From IMG/VR virus record IMGVR_UViG_2209111021_000004, positions 1 to 36,040 of that record: a stretch of DNA of 36,040 nt, one strand, 5' to 3'. The DNA comes from a virus. Below the pieces are notes generated by a model. That model ran no database searches. It was not told the origin of the DNA and saw only the letters and a list, made by a program, of their open reading frames with translations. This document shows, in pieces, positions 23,197-31,189 of the stretch (position 1 is its first letter; the number at the start of each line of letters is the position of its first letter). Both the position numbers and the translations under genes were made by a program.

Positions 23197-23403
23197 TTAG
23201 TCGAAAAGGTTGACGAGCTTGATCGTCGATTGATCGTTCGGTGCGTCGGGTAGATCGACGGCGAGACCCATAGGCAACAGCGGGCCGTATGCGGCGAGGC
23301 CTTCGTTTGCTTCTAACGTCGCTTCGACTACGCCTTGCGTGCGGCCGTAGTGGCGATAGCAAAGCGAATCGACCGTATCGCCCTGTTGTGCATAGACGCG
23401 CAT
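23197..23403 (-). CDS. X: tail protein X
   Basis: This 68-aa protein matches P2 gpX (67 aa): RVYAQQGDTVDSLCYRHYGR is the LysM-like repeat of the family, followed by VEATLEANEGLA and LLPMGLAVDLPD. It belongs to the tail assembly. The start overlaps the L stop as TGATG. Confidence 0.94.
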   Translation of the reverse strand: MRVYAQQGDTVDSLCYRHYGRTQGVVEATLEANEGLAAYGPLLPMGLAVDLPDAPNDQSTIKLVNLFD

Positions 23404-23894
23404 CAGATCAGCTCTATCGTCGTTCGCGCGACGCCGCGCATATCGTTGATTGCCTGGCGTGCGTTGCGGCGATCGGCGTCGATCGTCGTCACCAGCTCGG
23501 CCGCGTCGGCCGCGCCCGATTTCGTGCTATCGAAATCGCGGTATTGCTCTGTGAGGTCAGCGCGGGCGAGGTAATAGACGGCGCGGCGATAGCGCGCGAG
23601 CTGCACGCTTTCACCGCCGATCTCGTCGGCCGGCAGCTCGGCGAGCGTTGCGAAGCCGGCGGCCAGTTGCGACAGGCGCCAGGCCGACAGCTCGCGATTT
23701 ACTTCGTCGATCGCGGCGATCACCGCGTCGCGTAGGCGGGCATGCGTCACGGTGCCATCGAGGCGCACCGCTTGGCGCATGTGCGCCAGGTCGATCGAGG
23801 GAAACCAGGGCGCGTTAGTCACGATCAGCTCGGCCGCCGGCGGGATTGGCTCGGGCGTGATGGTCGGTTCGGCGATCGCGTTAAAGCTACTCAT
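23403..23894 (-). CDS. L: head completion protein L
   Basis: This 163-aa protein matches the P2 gpL family: APWFPSIDLAHMRQAVRLDG, then HARLRDAVIAAIDEVNREL and YRRAVYYLARADLTEQYRDF. gpL completes the capsid after packaging and prepares it for the tail. The length is close to the 169 of P2. It is separated from M by 99 bp. Confidence 0.94.
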   Translation of the reverse strand: MSSFNAIAEPTITPEPIPPAAELIVTNAPWFPSIDLAHMRQAVRLDGTVTHARLRDAVIAAIDEVNRELSAWRLSQLAAGFATLAELPADEIGGESVQLARYRRAVYYLARADLTEQYRDFDSTKSGAADAAELVTTIDADRRNARQAINDMRGVARTTIELI

Positions 23895-23993
23895 GGTTTC
23901 AGCTCTGAAATAGTGGGCGGTGGGCCGGCGTCGGATCGCGTTTCCGTCAGGTGTTGCGATCGTCAGCCGGCGCCGCCCAGCCGGGGGGGCTCT

Positions 23994-24683
23994 TTACGTG
24001 CGGTCGGCGTTGCCGCCGGCCGCATTGCTGGCTTTCTCTAGCCGAGCAATGTCTTGCTTCACGCCGACGCGCGAATCGAGTTCGAGCGCACGGCGTAGGT
24101 GATCGAGGGCGGCCGGTGTATCGCCGCCGTGTTCGGCCGTATAGCCGAGGGCCTTGTGCAATTTCGCGCGCACCTGGTCGTGCATGTCGGCCGACGCGGT
24201 GAGCTGCGCGACTTCGACGAGCTGCGCGGCATTCACGCGCATCACGATCGCGCCTTGCTTGAACGCGGCTAGTGCAGCTTCGGCGAATTCTTCGGCGATC
24301 GCAGTCGCGAGCGGCCGGTCGTATTGATCGGGCAGCGTCATCCGGTGCGCGAGTGCATACCGCGCGATATCGAGCGCGCCGGCGAAGTCGCCAGCGTCGA
24401 CGCGCCAGATCATCACGGTCGTTAAAACATCGTCCTGCGCGCCCCGCCCGCCCTCCAATGCGCCCGCAACATAGTCGACGTATTCAGGCAGCAGCTCGGC
24501 GCGCTTCACTTCGATCTTTCGTTGAATCGATGCGATCGACTTGAGGCGCCGGCGATCAGTCGCCAGCTTCGCAAGCATCAGCTCGTAAGCGCTCGCGCCG
24601 GCGAGGGATTCGCCAGGCGCGGCCGATGCCGCAGCTTCCAGAGCCGACATGCGTTCGAAATGGGCTTGGGCGGGGCTTCTCAT
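23994..24683 (-). CDS. M: terminase small subunit / endonuclease M
   Basis: The start at 24683 gives 229 aa that align with P2 gpM from the first residues (MRSPAQAHFERMSALEAAA, then ASAYELMLAKLATDRRRLKS). The hallmark GAQDDVLTTVMIWRVDAGDF is present, and so is the C-terminal repeat-like ALDHLRRALELDSRVGVKQD. In P2 gpM recognises and cuts cos together with gpP. The start lies two bases after the N stop. A longer frame to 24722 runs inside N and is rejected. Confidence 0.94.
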   Translation of the reverse strand: MRSPAQAHFERMSALEAAASAAPGESLAGASAYELMLAKLATDRRRLKSIASIQRKIEVKRAELLPEYVDYVAGALEGGRGAQDDVLTTVMIWRVDAGDFAGALDIARYALAHRMTLPDQYDRPLATAIAEEFAEAALAAFKQGAIVMRVNAAQLVEVAQLTASADMHDQVRAKLHKALGYTAEHGGDTPAALDHLRRALELDSRVGVKQDIARLEKASNAAGGNADRT

Positions 24684-24685
24684 GG

Positions 24686-25696
24686 TTATGCCGCCACTGC
24701 CGTGATGTTTTCGACCAGGCAACCGGCGCCGAAATCTTCGACGACATACGCATCGTTCGAGGATTCGAAGTTTTCAACGCGATCGCGCTTTGCGTTGTCG
24801 ACCAGCGTGCGACGGCGTGCGCCCTCTTGCCAGTAGATCGACAGGTTATCGAGGCGTTGAACCATCACGGCATTGGCCGGGAAGTAAGGCACGGACACGG
24901 CAGGCAAGCCGCCGATGCGCTTCTGACTCACGATCATGTCGGCCGCCGCCATCTCGGTCGGCTTGTTGTCCGCGTTCAGGATCGGGAAATACTTATCGTG
25001 CAGCATTTCACGGCCGCAGATCACGACGAGCGCCGTATCTTCACGGTGCCACGCGTCGACAAGGCTATTCACCGCGTCATACACCAGCGCGTCGAGGTTC
25101 GCGTAATCGCCGCCGGCGCCGATTTGCACCTTGCCGGCCGTCTTGCCGTGATCCATCACGCGCTTGGCAGCTTGCGCCCGATACTGTTGCAGCCAGCCGA
25201 TATTGACGTCTTGCAGCAGCGGGTTAGCTGCGCGATCGGACGATGCCGCACGCGACTTGCCATTGAAACCGATCGTGATGCGATCGAGCGCCATGCGTTG
25301 CACGATCGCGTCGCGCAAGCGGGTTTGAAAGTCGGCAAACTTCGCCCACGCGTCGAGCTTCGCATACGGGATATGCGAGTCGAAGTTCGTTTGCGAGGCA
25401 AAGTACTTGCTCGAATCCAGATCGGTCGGGTCGACCGTTTCGCGGTCTTTTACCTTCGTGTCGGTCGTGCTCGCGATCGGGCCGCCGATGCCGAGGCCGA
25501 GCTTTTCGCCCTGTTGCTCAGTCACGGGCATGACGTTGATTTTCGACAGGAACGTGCTCGATTCCTGCATCTTGGTTTCGATCTTCTGTTGCACGCTCGG
25601 GTCGACCGCAAACTTTACGGCCGCGCTCGGCACGCCGTTCAGCTTTGCGATTGCCTCCATGTACGCATTGAAGGCGAGGCGGGTTTTGTTCTGCAT
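24686..25696 (-). CDS. N: major capsid protein N
   Basis: This 336-aa protein matches P2 gpN in length (357 aa before cleavage) and in pattern: MQNKTRLAFNAYMEAIAKLN at the N-terminus, FLSKINVMPVTEQQGEKLGL, IGFNGKSRAASSDRAANPLL, and LVVICGREMLHDKYFPILN toward the end. It builds the T=7 head and is probably trimmed at its N-terminus by gpO. It follows O by 42 bp. Confidence 0.97.
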   Translation of the reverse strand: MQNKTRLAFNAYMEAIAKLNGVPSAAVKFAVDPSVQQKIETKMQESSTFLSKINVMPVTEQQGEKLGLGIGGPIASTTDTKVKDRETVDPTDLDSSKYFASQTNFDSHIPYAKLDAWAKFADFQTRLRDAIVQRMALDRITIGFNGKSRAASSDRAANPLLQDVNIGWLQQYRAQAAKRVMDHGKTAGKVQIGAGGDYANLDALVYDAVNSLVDAWHREDTALVVICGREMLHDKYFPILNADNKPTEMAAADMIVSQKRIGGLPAVSVPYFPANAVMVQRLDNLSIYWQEGARRRTLVDNAKRDRVENFESSNDAYVVEDFGAGCLVENITAVAA

Positions 25697-25738
25697 GTGT
25701 GTTGCTCCGAAATATCGAGAGGTAGGCCGGGGGGCGGG

Positions 25739-26779
25739 TTAGCAGTCGGTCACGATCGCGCCGTCGCCGCCCGTGGTGGTCGGGCGTTGCGGCTGGCCGT
25801 TGCCGGTGGTCGAGAGCTGCACTTGCAGCTCGTCGAACGCTTTGCGATCGGCTTCGCGGGCCTGGGTCAGCTCGGCGACCTTCGTTTCGAGGGCCGCGAC
25901 GAGCTTGCCGGTCGCGATCGCTGCGTCGGCTTGTGCCGCGCCGTGCGTGGCGAGTTCTTCGACCGCTTGCGCCACGTCAGCGAAACGCGTGTCGTCGGTC
26001 GCGGCCTTTTTCTTCGCCAGGCCGAGCACTTCCTTAACGCGGGCAAACAGCGACGGCAGGCTCGGCGTTTCGATCGTTTCCGCTTCAAACTCGATCACCG
26101 TTTCGTCGGCGACGCTGAAAAGGTTCGTCGGCGTTACCTTGCGAGCTGCGAACGGCGAGGCCGCCGGGTTTTGAGCTGCGAAAGAAAGGATCTCGGTTCC
26201 GAGGCTTGCCGGGCTATCGGTCACGGCCAGGCCGATCAAATAGGCTTGTTTCGTGTCGGCGAACGCCGGATCGATTTCGCACGAGGTGTAAATCTTTTGC
26301 TTCGCCTTCGTCAGCGCGACCAGCTCGGGCGTCGGGGCGATTTGCGCATACAGGCCGAGCTTTCCAGCGAGCGGGCCGGTTTCGTCGCGGGTTTCGAGCG
26401 CGAGCACGTCGCCGTATGCCTTGAACGGGCCATCGGGCACGATGCCGCGATAGTGTTCGAGGTTGATGCGTGCGCCGTAAATCTCGGGGTTGTAGTTCTT
26501 CGCCATTTGCGAGAGCCATTCGCGGGCGATGGTGCGGCCGTCAGTCGTCGCGCCTTCGACAGCGATGCGGAAAAACTTGGTTGCCGCGTGCTTCACAGCG
26601 TCAGGTGCGCCAGTCGCCGTGACGGAACCGATCGCGAGAGCGCCCAGGCCGTGCGCCGTGAAATCGGCGTGATTGAGAACGGTGCTCACGGCGAGCGTCG
26701 CCGCGTGTGCGTCCATCGTGAAAGCGAACGCGATCGCCGCAACGGCGAACGACATAAGCGACAGCTTGCGAGATTGCAT
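25739..26779 (-). CDS. O: capsid scaffold/protease O with a signal-like N-terminal extension
   Basis: From about residue 68 (KFFRIAVEGATTDGRTI) the 346-aa protein aligns with P2 gpO, the internal scaffold and maturation protease. The P2 catalytic triad Asp19, His48, Ser107 is matched by Asp80 (TTDGR), His109 (INLEHYRG) and Ser166 (IYTSCEI) with nearly the same spacing. The C-terminal half is helical scaffold. The first 65 residues have no counterpart in P2: MQSRKLSLMSFAVAAIAFAF is followed by TMDAHA, which reads like a Sec signal peptide with an AHA cleavage site. The start at 26779 has a good RBS (TTGGAGA). A GTG at 26596 (residue 62) would give a P2-like length but lacks an RBS. Confidence 0.93.
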   Translation of the reverse strand: MQSRKLSLMSFAVAAIAFAFTMDAHAATLAVSTVLNHADFTAHGLGALAIGSVTATGAPDAVKHAATKFFRIAVEGATTDGRTIAREWLSQMAKNYNPEIYGARINLEHYRGIVPDGPFKAYGDVLALETRDETGPLAGKLGLYAQIAPTPELVALTKAKQKIYTSCEIDPAFADTKQAYLIGLAVTDSPASLGTEILSFAAQNPAASPFAARKVTPTNLFSVADETVIEFEAETIETPSLPSLFARVKEVLGLAKKKAATDDTRFADVAQAVEELATHGAAQADAAIATGKLVAALETKVAELTQAREADRKAFDELQVQLSTTGNGQPQRPTTTGGDGAIVTDC

Positions 26780-26824
26780 CGGTAGGTCTCCAACAGGTTC
26801 GGAAAGGGTTCAACGTGAGTTCAC

Positions 26825-26883
26825 ATATTGCGGGCGAGCGTGCAAACGCTCAACGCGCGCCGGTTGTTTTCGCTTTGGATACA
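26825..26883 (-). promoter_or_regulatory. candidate Ogr-dependent late promoter for O-N-M-L
   Basis: TGT-N13-ACA (26865-26883, centre 26874) lies in the divergent P-O gap. A minus-strand CAATAT (26830-26825) can serve as -10, placing the start at about 26819. The dyad is then centred near -55, the position used by P2 Ogr. The spacing is 13 rather than the 12 described for P2. The same dyad is symmetrical and could also serve P. No -35 is expected at activated promoters of this type. Confidence 0.45.
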
Positions 26884-26930
26884 TACGGTTAGGCGTGCTT
26901 GCGCGCGCGCGGCGCGAGAAACTTGGGGCC

Positions 26931-28712
26931 ATGCTAGAAACCGCCGACATTGCCCCCGCACTCGAATCGAATGCCGACCCACGCCGTATAGCCCGCGCGC
27001 TTTACTGGCAGGGTTGGCGCATCTCGTCTATCGCTCGGCACATTGGCGAAAAGCGGCCGACCGTTGAGGCATGGAAACAGCGCGACAAGTGGGCCGAGGC
27101 GACGCCGATCGAGCGCATCGAGTCGTCGCTCGAAACGCGCCTTGCGGTGCTCATTGCAAAGGACAGGAAAGACGGCCAGGACTTCAAAGAAATCGACTTG
27201 CTCGGCCGGCAGTTCGAGCGCACGGCGCGCGTGCGCAAGTACGGCGAAACGGGGAAAGAGAGCGACCTAAACCCGGCCATCGAGGCACGCAACACGGCGC
27301 CGCGCAAAGAGAAACCCGCGCAAAACGAATTCAGCGACGAGCAGGCCGAGCGGCTTCGCGAGGCCTTTCTAGATTCGTTGTTCGGCTATCAAAAGGTGTG
27401 GTATCGGCAGGGCGAGCAGCGCACGCGAAACATTCTCAAGTCGCGGCAGATCGGCGCGACGTGGTATTTCGCCCGCGAGGCACTAGACGACGCGATCGGC
27501 ACGGGCCGCAATCAGATTTTCTTGTCGGCCAGCAAGGCACAGGCGCACGTATTCAAGCAATACATTCGGCAGTTTGCCGCCGAGGCCGCAGACGTTGAGC
27601 TGAAAGGCGACCCGATCGTTTTGCCGAACGGTGCCGAAATGATCTTTCTCGGCACTAACTCGCGCACCGCGCAGAGCTATCACGGCAATTTCTATTTCGA
27701 TGAATATTTTTGGGTTGGCGGTTTTCAGCAGCTCAACAAAGTCGCGTCGGGCATGGCGATGCACAAGAAATGGCGCAAGACGTATTTCTCTACGCCATCG
27801 AGCATCGCGCACGGTGCCTATACATTCTGGACTGGCGAGCACGCCAACAAGGGCCGCTCGAAAGACAAGCATGTGCATTTCGACGTAACGCACAAGGCAC
27901 TCGCCGGCGGCCGGCTTTGCGAGGATCGCCAGTGGCGCCAGATCGTCACCGTCGAGGATGCCGTCGCCGGCGGTTGCGACCTGTTCGATATCGACGAGCT
28001 GCGCCTTGAATACAGTCCAGAGGAATACGCCAATCTGTTGATGTGTCAGTTTATCGACGATACGGCGTCGATATTCCCGCTCGCGGACTTACAGCGCTGC
28101 ATGGTCGACTCGTGGGAAGAATGGGCCGACGACTTCAAACCGCTCGCGCCCCGCCCTTTCGGCTTTCGGCCGGTTTGGGTCGGCTATGACCCTGCACTAT
28201 CCGGCGACTCGGCCGGCTTGATCGTCGTCGCACCGCCGGCGGTGCCTGGTGGCAAGTTTCGCGTGCTGCACAAGTGCCAATGGCGCGGCATGGATTTCGA
28301 GGCACAGGCCGAGGCGATACGCACAATCACAAAGCAATACAACGCCGCCTATATGGCGATCGATACGACAGGCATCGGCCAGGGCGTCTATCAGCTCGTC
28401 AGGCAGTTCTATCCGAACGCGATCGCACTCAACTATTCGCCAGAGGTTAAAGGCCGCCTGGTGCTCAAAGGCTTGTCGGTGATCGGCAAGGGCCGGCTCG
28501 AATTCGATGCTGGATGGACCGACTTAGCGCAATCGTTCATGGCGATTCGCAAAACCATGACGGCGAGCGGAAAGAAAGTCACTTATGAAGCGAGCCGTAA
28601 CGAGGAAACAGGACACGCTGACCTTGCATGGGCGTGCCTGCACGCGCTCGGCAATGAACCGTTAGAGGGCGTCACCGCCAACAATACAGGCTTTATGGAG
28701 TTCTCAAATTGA
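26931..28712 (+). CDS. P: terminase large subunit P
   Basis: The ATG at 26931 gives 593 aa, against 590 for P2 gpP, and the two match along their whole length. The N-terminal HTH region (ARALYWQGWRISSIARHIGE) should help bind DNA. The ATPase has a variant Walker A LKSRQIGATWYF (169-180) and Walker B NFYFDEYFW (about 253-261). The nuclease half has VGYDPALSGDSAG, AAYMAIDTTGIG and ETGHADLAWA with the expected acidic residues. It cuts cos and pumps DNA into the head. A longer frame reaching 26673 overlaps O and is rejected. It is divergent from O and coupled to Q. Confidence 0.96.
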   Translation: MLETADIAPALESNADPRRIARALYWQGWRISSIARHIGEKRPTVEAWKQRDKWAEATPIERIESSLETRLAVLIAKDRKDGQDFKEIDLLGRQFERTARVRKYGETGKESDLNPAIEARNTAPRKEKPAQNEFSDEQAERLREAFLDSLFGYQKVWYRQGEQRTRNILKSRQIGATWYFAREALDDAIGTGRNQIFLSASKAQAHVFKQYIRQFAAEAADVELKGDPIVLPNGAEMIFLGTNSRTAQSYHGNFYFDEYFWVGGFQQLNKVASGMAMHKKWRKTYFSTPSSIAHGAYTFWTGEHANKGRSKDKHVHFDVTHKALAGGRLCEDRQWRQIVTVEDAVAGGCDLFDIDELRLEYSPEEYANLLMCQFIDDTASIFPLADLQRCMVDSWEEWADDFKPLAPRPFGFRPVWVGYDPALSGDSAGLIVVAPPAVPGGKFRVLHKCQWRGMDFEAQAEAIRTITKQYNAAYMAIDTTGIGQGVYQLVRQFYPNAIALNYSPEVKGRLVLKGLSVIGKGRLEFDAGWTDLAQSFMAIRKTMTASGKKVTYEASRNEETGHADLAWACLHALGNEPLEGVTANNTGFMEFSN

Positions 28713-29752
28713 GCAAGCGAAACCGCAACATGCACGCCGCACCGCCGGCGCCGGCCGCACCGTCGACGGCGCCGAGGGCTGAGGCCTTCACCTTCGGCGA
28801 CCCGGTGCCGGTGATGGATCGAGCCGAGATTCTTGATTACGTCGAAACCTGGTCGGCCGGCAACTGGTTCGAGCCGCCGGTGTCCTGGTCGGGCCTGGCT
28901 AAGACATTCCGCGCCGGCGTCCATCACGGCTCGGCGATCTACTTCAAACGCAACGTGCTATCGGCGACGTTCATTCCGCACAGGTTGCTCACGCGCGAGG
29001 TGTTCGATAAGTGGGCGCTCGATTTCCTCACGTTCGGCAATGGGTATCTTGAGCTGCGAAAGAACCGGCTAGGCGGGCCGCTCGCGCTGGAGCGTGCGCC
29101 GGCCAAGTACATGCGCCGCGCGACGGACCTACTGCGCTTCTATCAGGTCAACGGGTGGCAAACGTCGCACGAGTTCGCGGCCGGGACCGTGCATCACTTG
29201 ATGGAACCGGACATTAATCAGGAGGTGTACGGCCTGCCCGAATATCTCGGCGCCCTGCACGCGGCATGGTTGAACGAGTCGGCGACGCTATTTCGCCGGC
29301 GGTATTACGAGAATGGTTCGCATGCGGGTTTCATCCTGTATATGACGGATGCGGCGCAGTCGCAAACCGATGTCGACGACATGCGCGCAGCGTTGAAAAA
29401 CAGCAAGGGGCCAGGCAACTTCCGAAACCTGTTTATGTACGCGCCGAATGGCAAGAAAGACGGCATCCAGCTTATTCCCGTTTCCGAGGTCACGGCGAAA
29501 GATGAGTTTTTTAATATCAAGAATGTGACGCGCGACGACTTGCTCGCGGCGCATCGCATCCCCCCGCAGCTCATGGGGATCGTGCCGAGCAATACCGGCG
29601 GGTTTGGCGCGGCCGACACGGCCGCCGAGGTATTCGGGCGCAATGAAATCGAGCCGTTGCAGCGGCGATTCTCACAGCTCAATGAGTGGATCGGCGACGA
29701 GGTTGTGCGCTTCAATCCGTATTCGATCAAGACGCCGAAGGCCGCCGCGTAA
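28709..29752 (+). CDS. Q: portal protein Q
   Basis: This 347-aa protein matches P2 gpQ (344 aa): FTFGDPVPVMDRAEILDYVE, WFEPPVSWSGLAKTFRAGVH, HHLMEPDINQEVYGLPEYLG and RIPPQLMGIVPSNTGGFGAA. It forms the portal ring at the head vertex. The start is TTG, overlapping the P stop as TTGA, with GGAG 9 bases upstream. The first 20 residues are Ala/Pro-rich. Confidence 0.96.
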   Translation: MSKRNRNMHAAPPAPAAPSTAPRAEAFTFGDPVPVMDRAEILDYVETWSAGNWFEPPVSWSGLAKTFRAGVHHGSAIYFKRNVLSATFIPHRLLTREVFDKWALDFLTFGNGYLELRKNRLGGPLALERAPAKYMRRATDLLRFYQVNGWQTSHEFAAGTVHHLMEPDINQEVYGLPEYLGALHAAWLNESATLFRRRYYENGSHAGFILYMTDAAQSQTDVDDMRAALKNSKGPGNFRNLFMYAPNGKKDGIQLIPVSEVTAKDEFFNIKNVTRDDLLAAHRIPPQLMGIVPSNTGGFGAADTAAEVFGRNEIEPLQRRFSQLNEWIGDEVVRFNPYSIKTPKAAA

Positions 29753-29793
29753 GCGGCCGGGGTTCGTCCCAACGGGGCATGTCACGAACGGCA

Positions 29794-29818
29794 ATTGGGC
29801 GCGCCAAGCGCGCCCAAT
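29794..29818. other. GC-rich hairpin after Q
   Basis: A 10-bp perfect stem ATTGGGCGCG/CGCGCCCAAT with loop CCAAG lies 42 bp after the Q stop. There is no T-run, so it is at most an imperfect or rho-assisted end of the P-Q transcript. Confidence 0.45.
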
Positions 29819-29880
29819 GGATGCGGTCGAATGGCTTTGATCGACCCCATTGCCGTCCCTCTAGACGTCGTCGCGAACGA

Positions 29881-29910
29881 CCGACGTTGATCGGGTATGG
29901 TCAACGTCGG
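29881..29910. other. hairpin between convergent Q and cargo operon
   Basis: A 10-bp perfect stem CCGACGTTGA/TCAACGTCGG has a 10-base loop. It lies 12 bp beyond the stop of the leftward cargo operon and could end that transcript. No T-run follows it on the minus strand. Confidence 0.4.
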
Positions 29911-29921
29911 AAAATCACCAA

Positions 29922-30635
29922 TCAAGTAACTCCGGCCAAGTCCTTCTGTAACCGGACCTTCTCTCGAACGGATAGCATGTCCATCAGGAAATTTTGCACG
30001 TTCACGTGTAAACCGAGGTAGGTCTCATGCTCGGAAAAAAGACACAGCGCAAGGCATGCTTTGAGAACGGCGTGCAGATCCTTGGTCACTGCGGTGCTCT
30101 GGTCCTCCGAGAGACGAATATCTTCCAGAGTTGCGCGGAGGATTAGCGTTTTCGACGAGGTACTATGAACCGCAGACGACAGTTCGGCGTATAGGCGTGA
30201 AAGATCGTCGGCAAGTGGCTTGAGATTTCCCTGGAAGCAGTCTAACCACCCGCAGTGTTCCCTCAGGGCCTTCATTTCAAGGTAATACTTCGAGCGCGTA
30301 TGGAGCCAACCATACTCGACCGGATGGTCGCGGAAGTAGTGGTGGCGCCAAAAATTTTCGATAACGCTTCGTAAGTAGAAGCGAGCCCCGCGTGCGTCGC
30401 CCCCGATGAGTGCATGGACGAGATGCACCGTATCAGATGACAACTCTTGAAGAAAAATCCGACGATGCGCGTCGATCGAACCCATTGCCCGGGACATCAG
30501 AGAAAAGCAGATGGCGTACTTGTGTGCCGACACGAGCAATGGTCGTTGCTTTCCCGCGTTTGCCAGCCGCCCTTTCTCTGCGCCATCCCAATAGGCTTTG
30601 AAATCTTGTTTAATCTGCAGTGCAAAGGGCGACAC
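29922..30635 (-). CDS. cargo operon gene 3, hypothetical 237 aa
   Basis: The family is not recognised. The product looks all-helical and soluble, with dense charged and aromatic residues: LRSVIENFWRHHYFRDHP (88-105), then SRLYAELSSAVHSTSSKTLI (146-165). The Y..LS..VH pattern is reminiscent of helical HEPN-like proteins in abortive-infection cassettes, but the canonical RxxxxH motif is not evident. This comparison is weak and is inference. The GTG start overlaps the upstream stop as TAGTG, with AAGGAG seven to eight bases before it, so the start is well supported. Base composition is lower in GC than in the phage core, a sign of separate acquisition. Confidence 0.75.
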   Translation of the reverse strand: MSPFALQIKQDFKAYWDGAEKGRLANAGKQRPLLVSAHKYAICFSLMSRAMGSIDAHRRIFLQELSSDTVHLVHALIGGDARGARFYLRSVIENFWRHHYFRDHPVEYGWLHTRSKYYLEMKALREHCGWLDCFQGNLKPLADDLSRLYAELSSAVHSTSSKTLILRATLEDIRLSEDQSTAVTKDLHAVLKACLALCLFSEHETYLGLHVNVQNFLMDMLSVREKVRLQKDLAGVT

Positions 30636-31189
30636 TACAGCTCCTTAATAAGATTTTTCCACTGTGAAACAAAATTGTGTGGTCTCTTCGCCAACTCATC
30701 GGAAAGTACCTTGCGAAATTTATTCCTGCTGGACTCGTCCAGCGAGGCAACATGGCGAATGACTCGTTTTATGTAGCGGCCACGGCCCTCTTTGGACTGA
30801 AGTTGTAGGTTGCCCGGGACCACCTTCACGACGTCCTGGGTCCTCGGAAATATGTCCCGGTCGTTCAGAAGCTTCTCAAGAGACTCACCGCTCAGCGAGT
30901 CTTTTCGCGAGGTCTTTGGGGGCGACGAAACTAGTCGGGTCGACGAAGACATTGGGGGCAAGGACGGCAGCCGTGGACCTGCGCGTTCGGCGCTAGGAAC
31001 ATTCTTAGCTGTCTCTACGACGCCATGAAGCATCATGAGCGCGTCTATTGCCTTTGCGATACCTCGATCATCTCTTGCAACCAGATTTTCATGTATGGCT
31101 TTGAGCTCGGAATCTGTAAATTCAGCGGCGAGCTCGTAGAGCCGGGCCACCAAGGAAAGATATTTTTGACGGAGAGACGAATCATTCAT
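30635..31189 (-). CDS. cargo operon gene 2, hypothetical 184 aa
   Basis: The family is not recognised. Residues 1-65 look helical (LRQKYLSLVARLYELAAEF, then DSELKAIHENLVARDD). Residues 70-100 are a Pro/Ser-rich linker (SLPPMSSSTRLVSSPPKTSR). Residues 100-184 are a basic second domain (GRGRYIKRVIRHVASLDESS, HNFVSQWKNLIKEL). Two domains with a flexible linker, next to a ParA-type ATPase, resemble the layout of adaptor partners that stimulate such ATPases, as ParB-like proteins do. This is inference. It is coupled to the ATPase gene by an ATGA overlap. Confidence 0.75.
   Translation of the reverse strand: MNDSSLRQKYLSLVARLYELAAEFTDSELKAIHENLVARDDRGIAKAIDALMMLHGVVETAKNVPSAERAGPRLPSLPPMSSSTRLVSSPPKTSRKDSLSGESLEKLLNDRDIFPRTQDVVKVVPGNLQLQSKEGRGRYIKRVIRHVASLDESSRNKFRKVLSDELAKRPHNFVSQWKNLIKEL

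Noticed and set aside
24626-26785. 719-aa plus-strand frame
   Set aside because: It lies opposite capsid genes N and O, is Arg/His-rich and has no domain.
29794-29818. Rho-independent terminator after Q
   Set aside because: The stem is strong, but no T-tract follows on either strand, so it is reported only as a hairpin.
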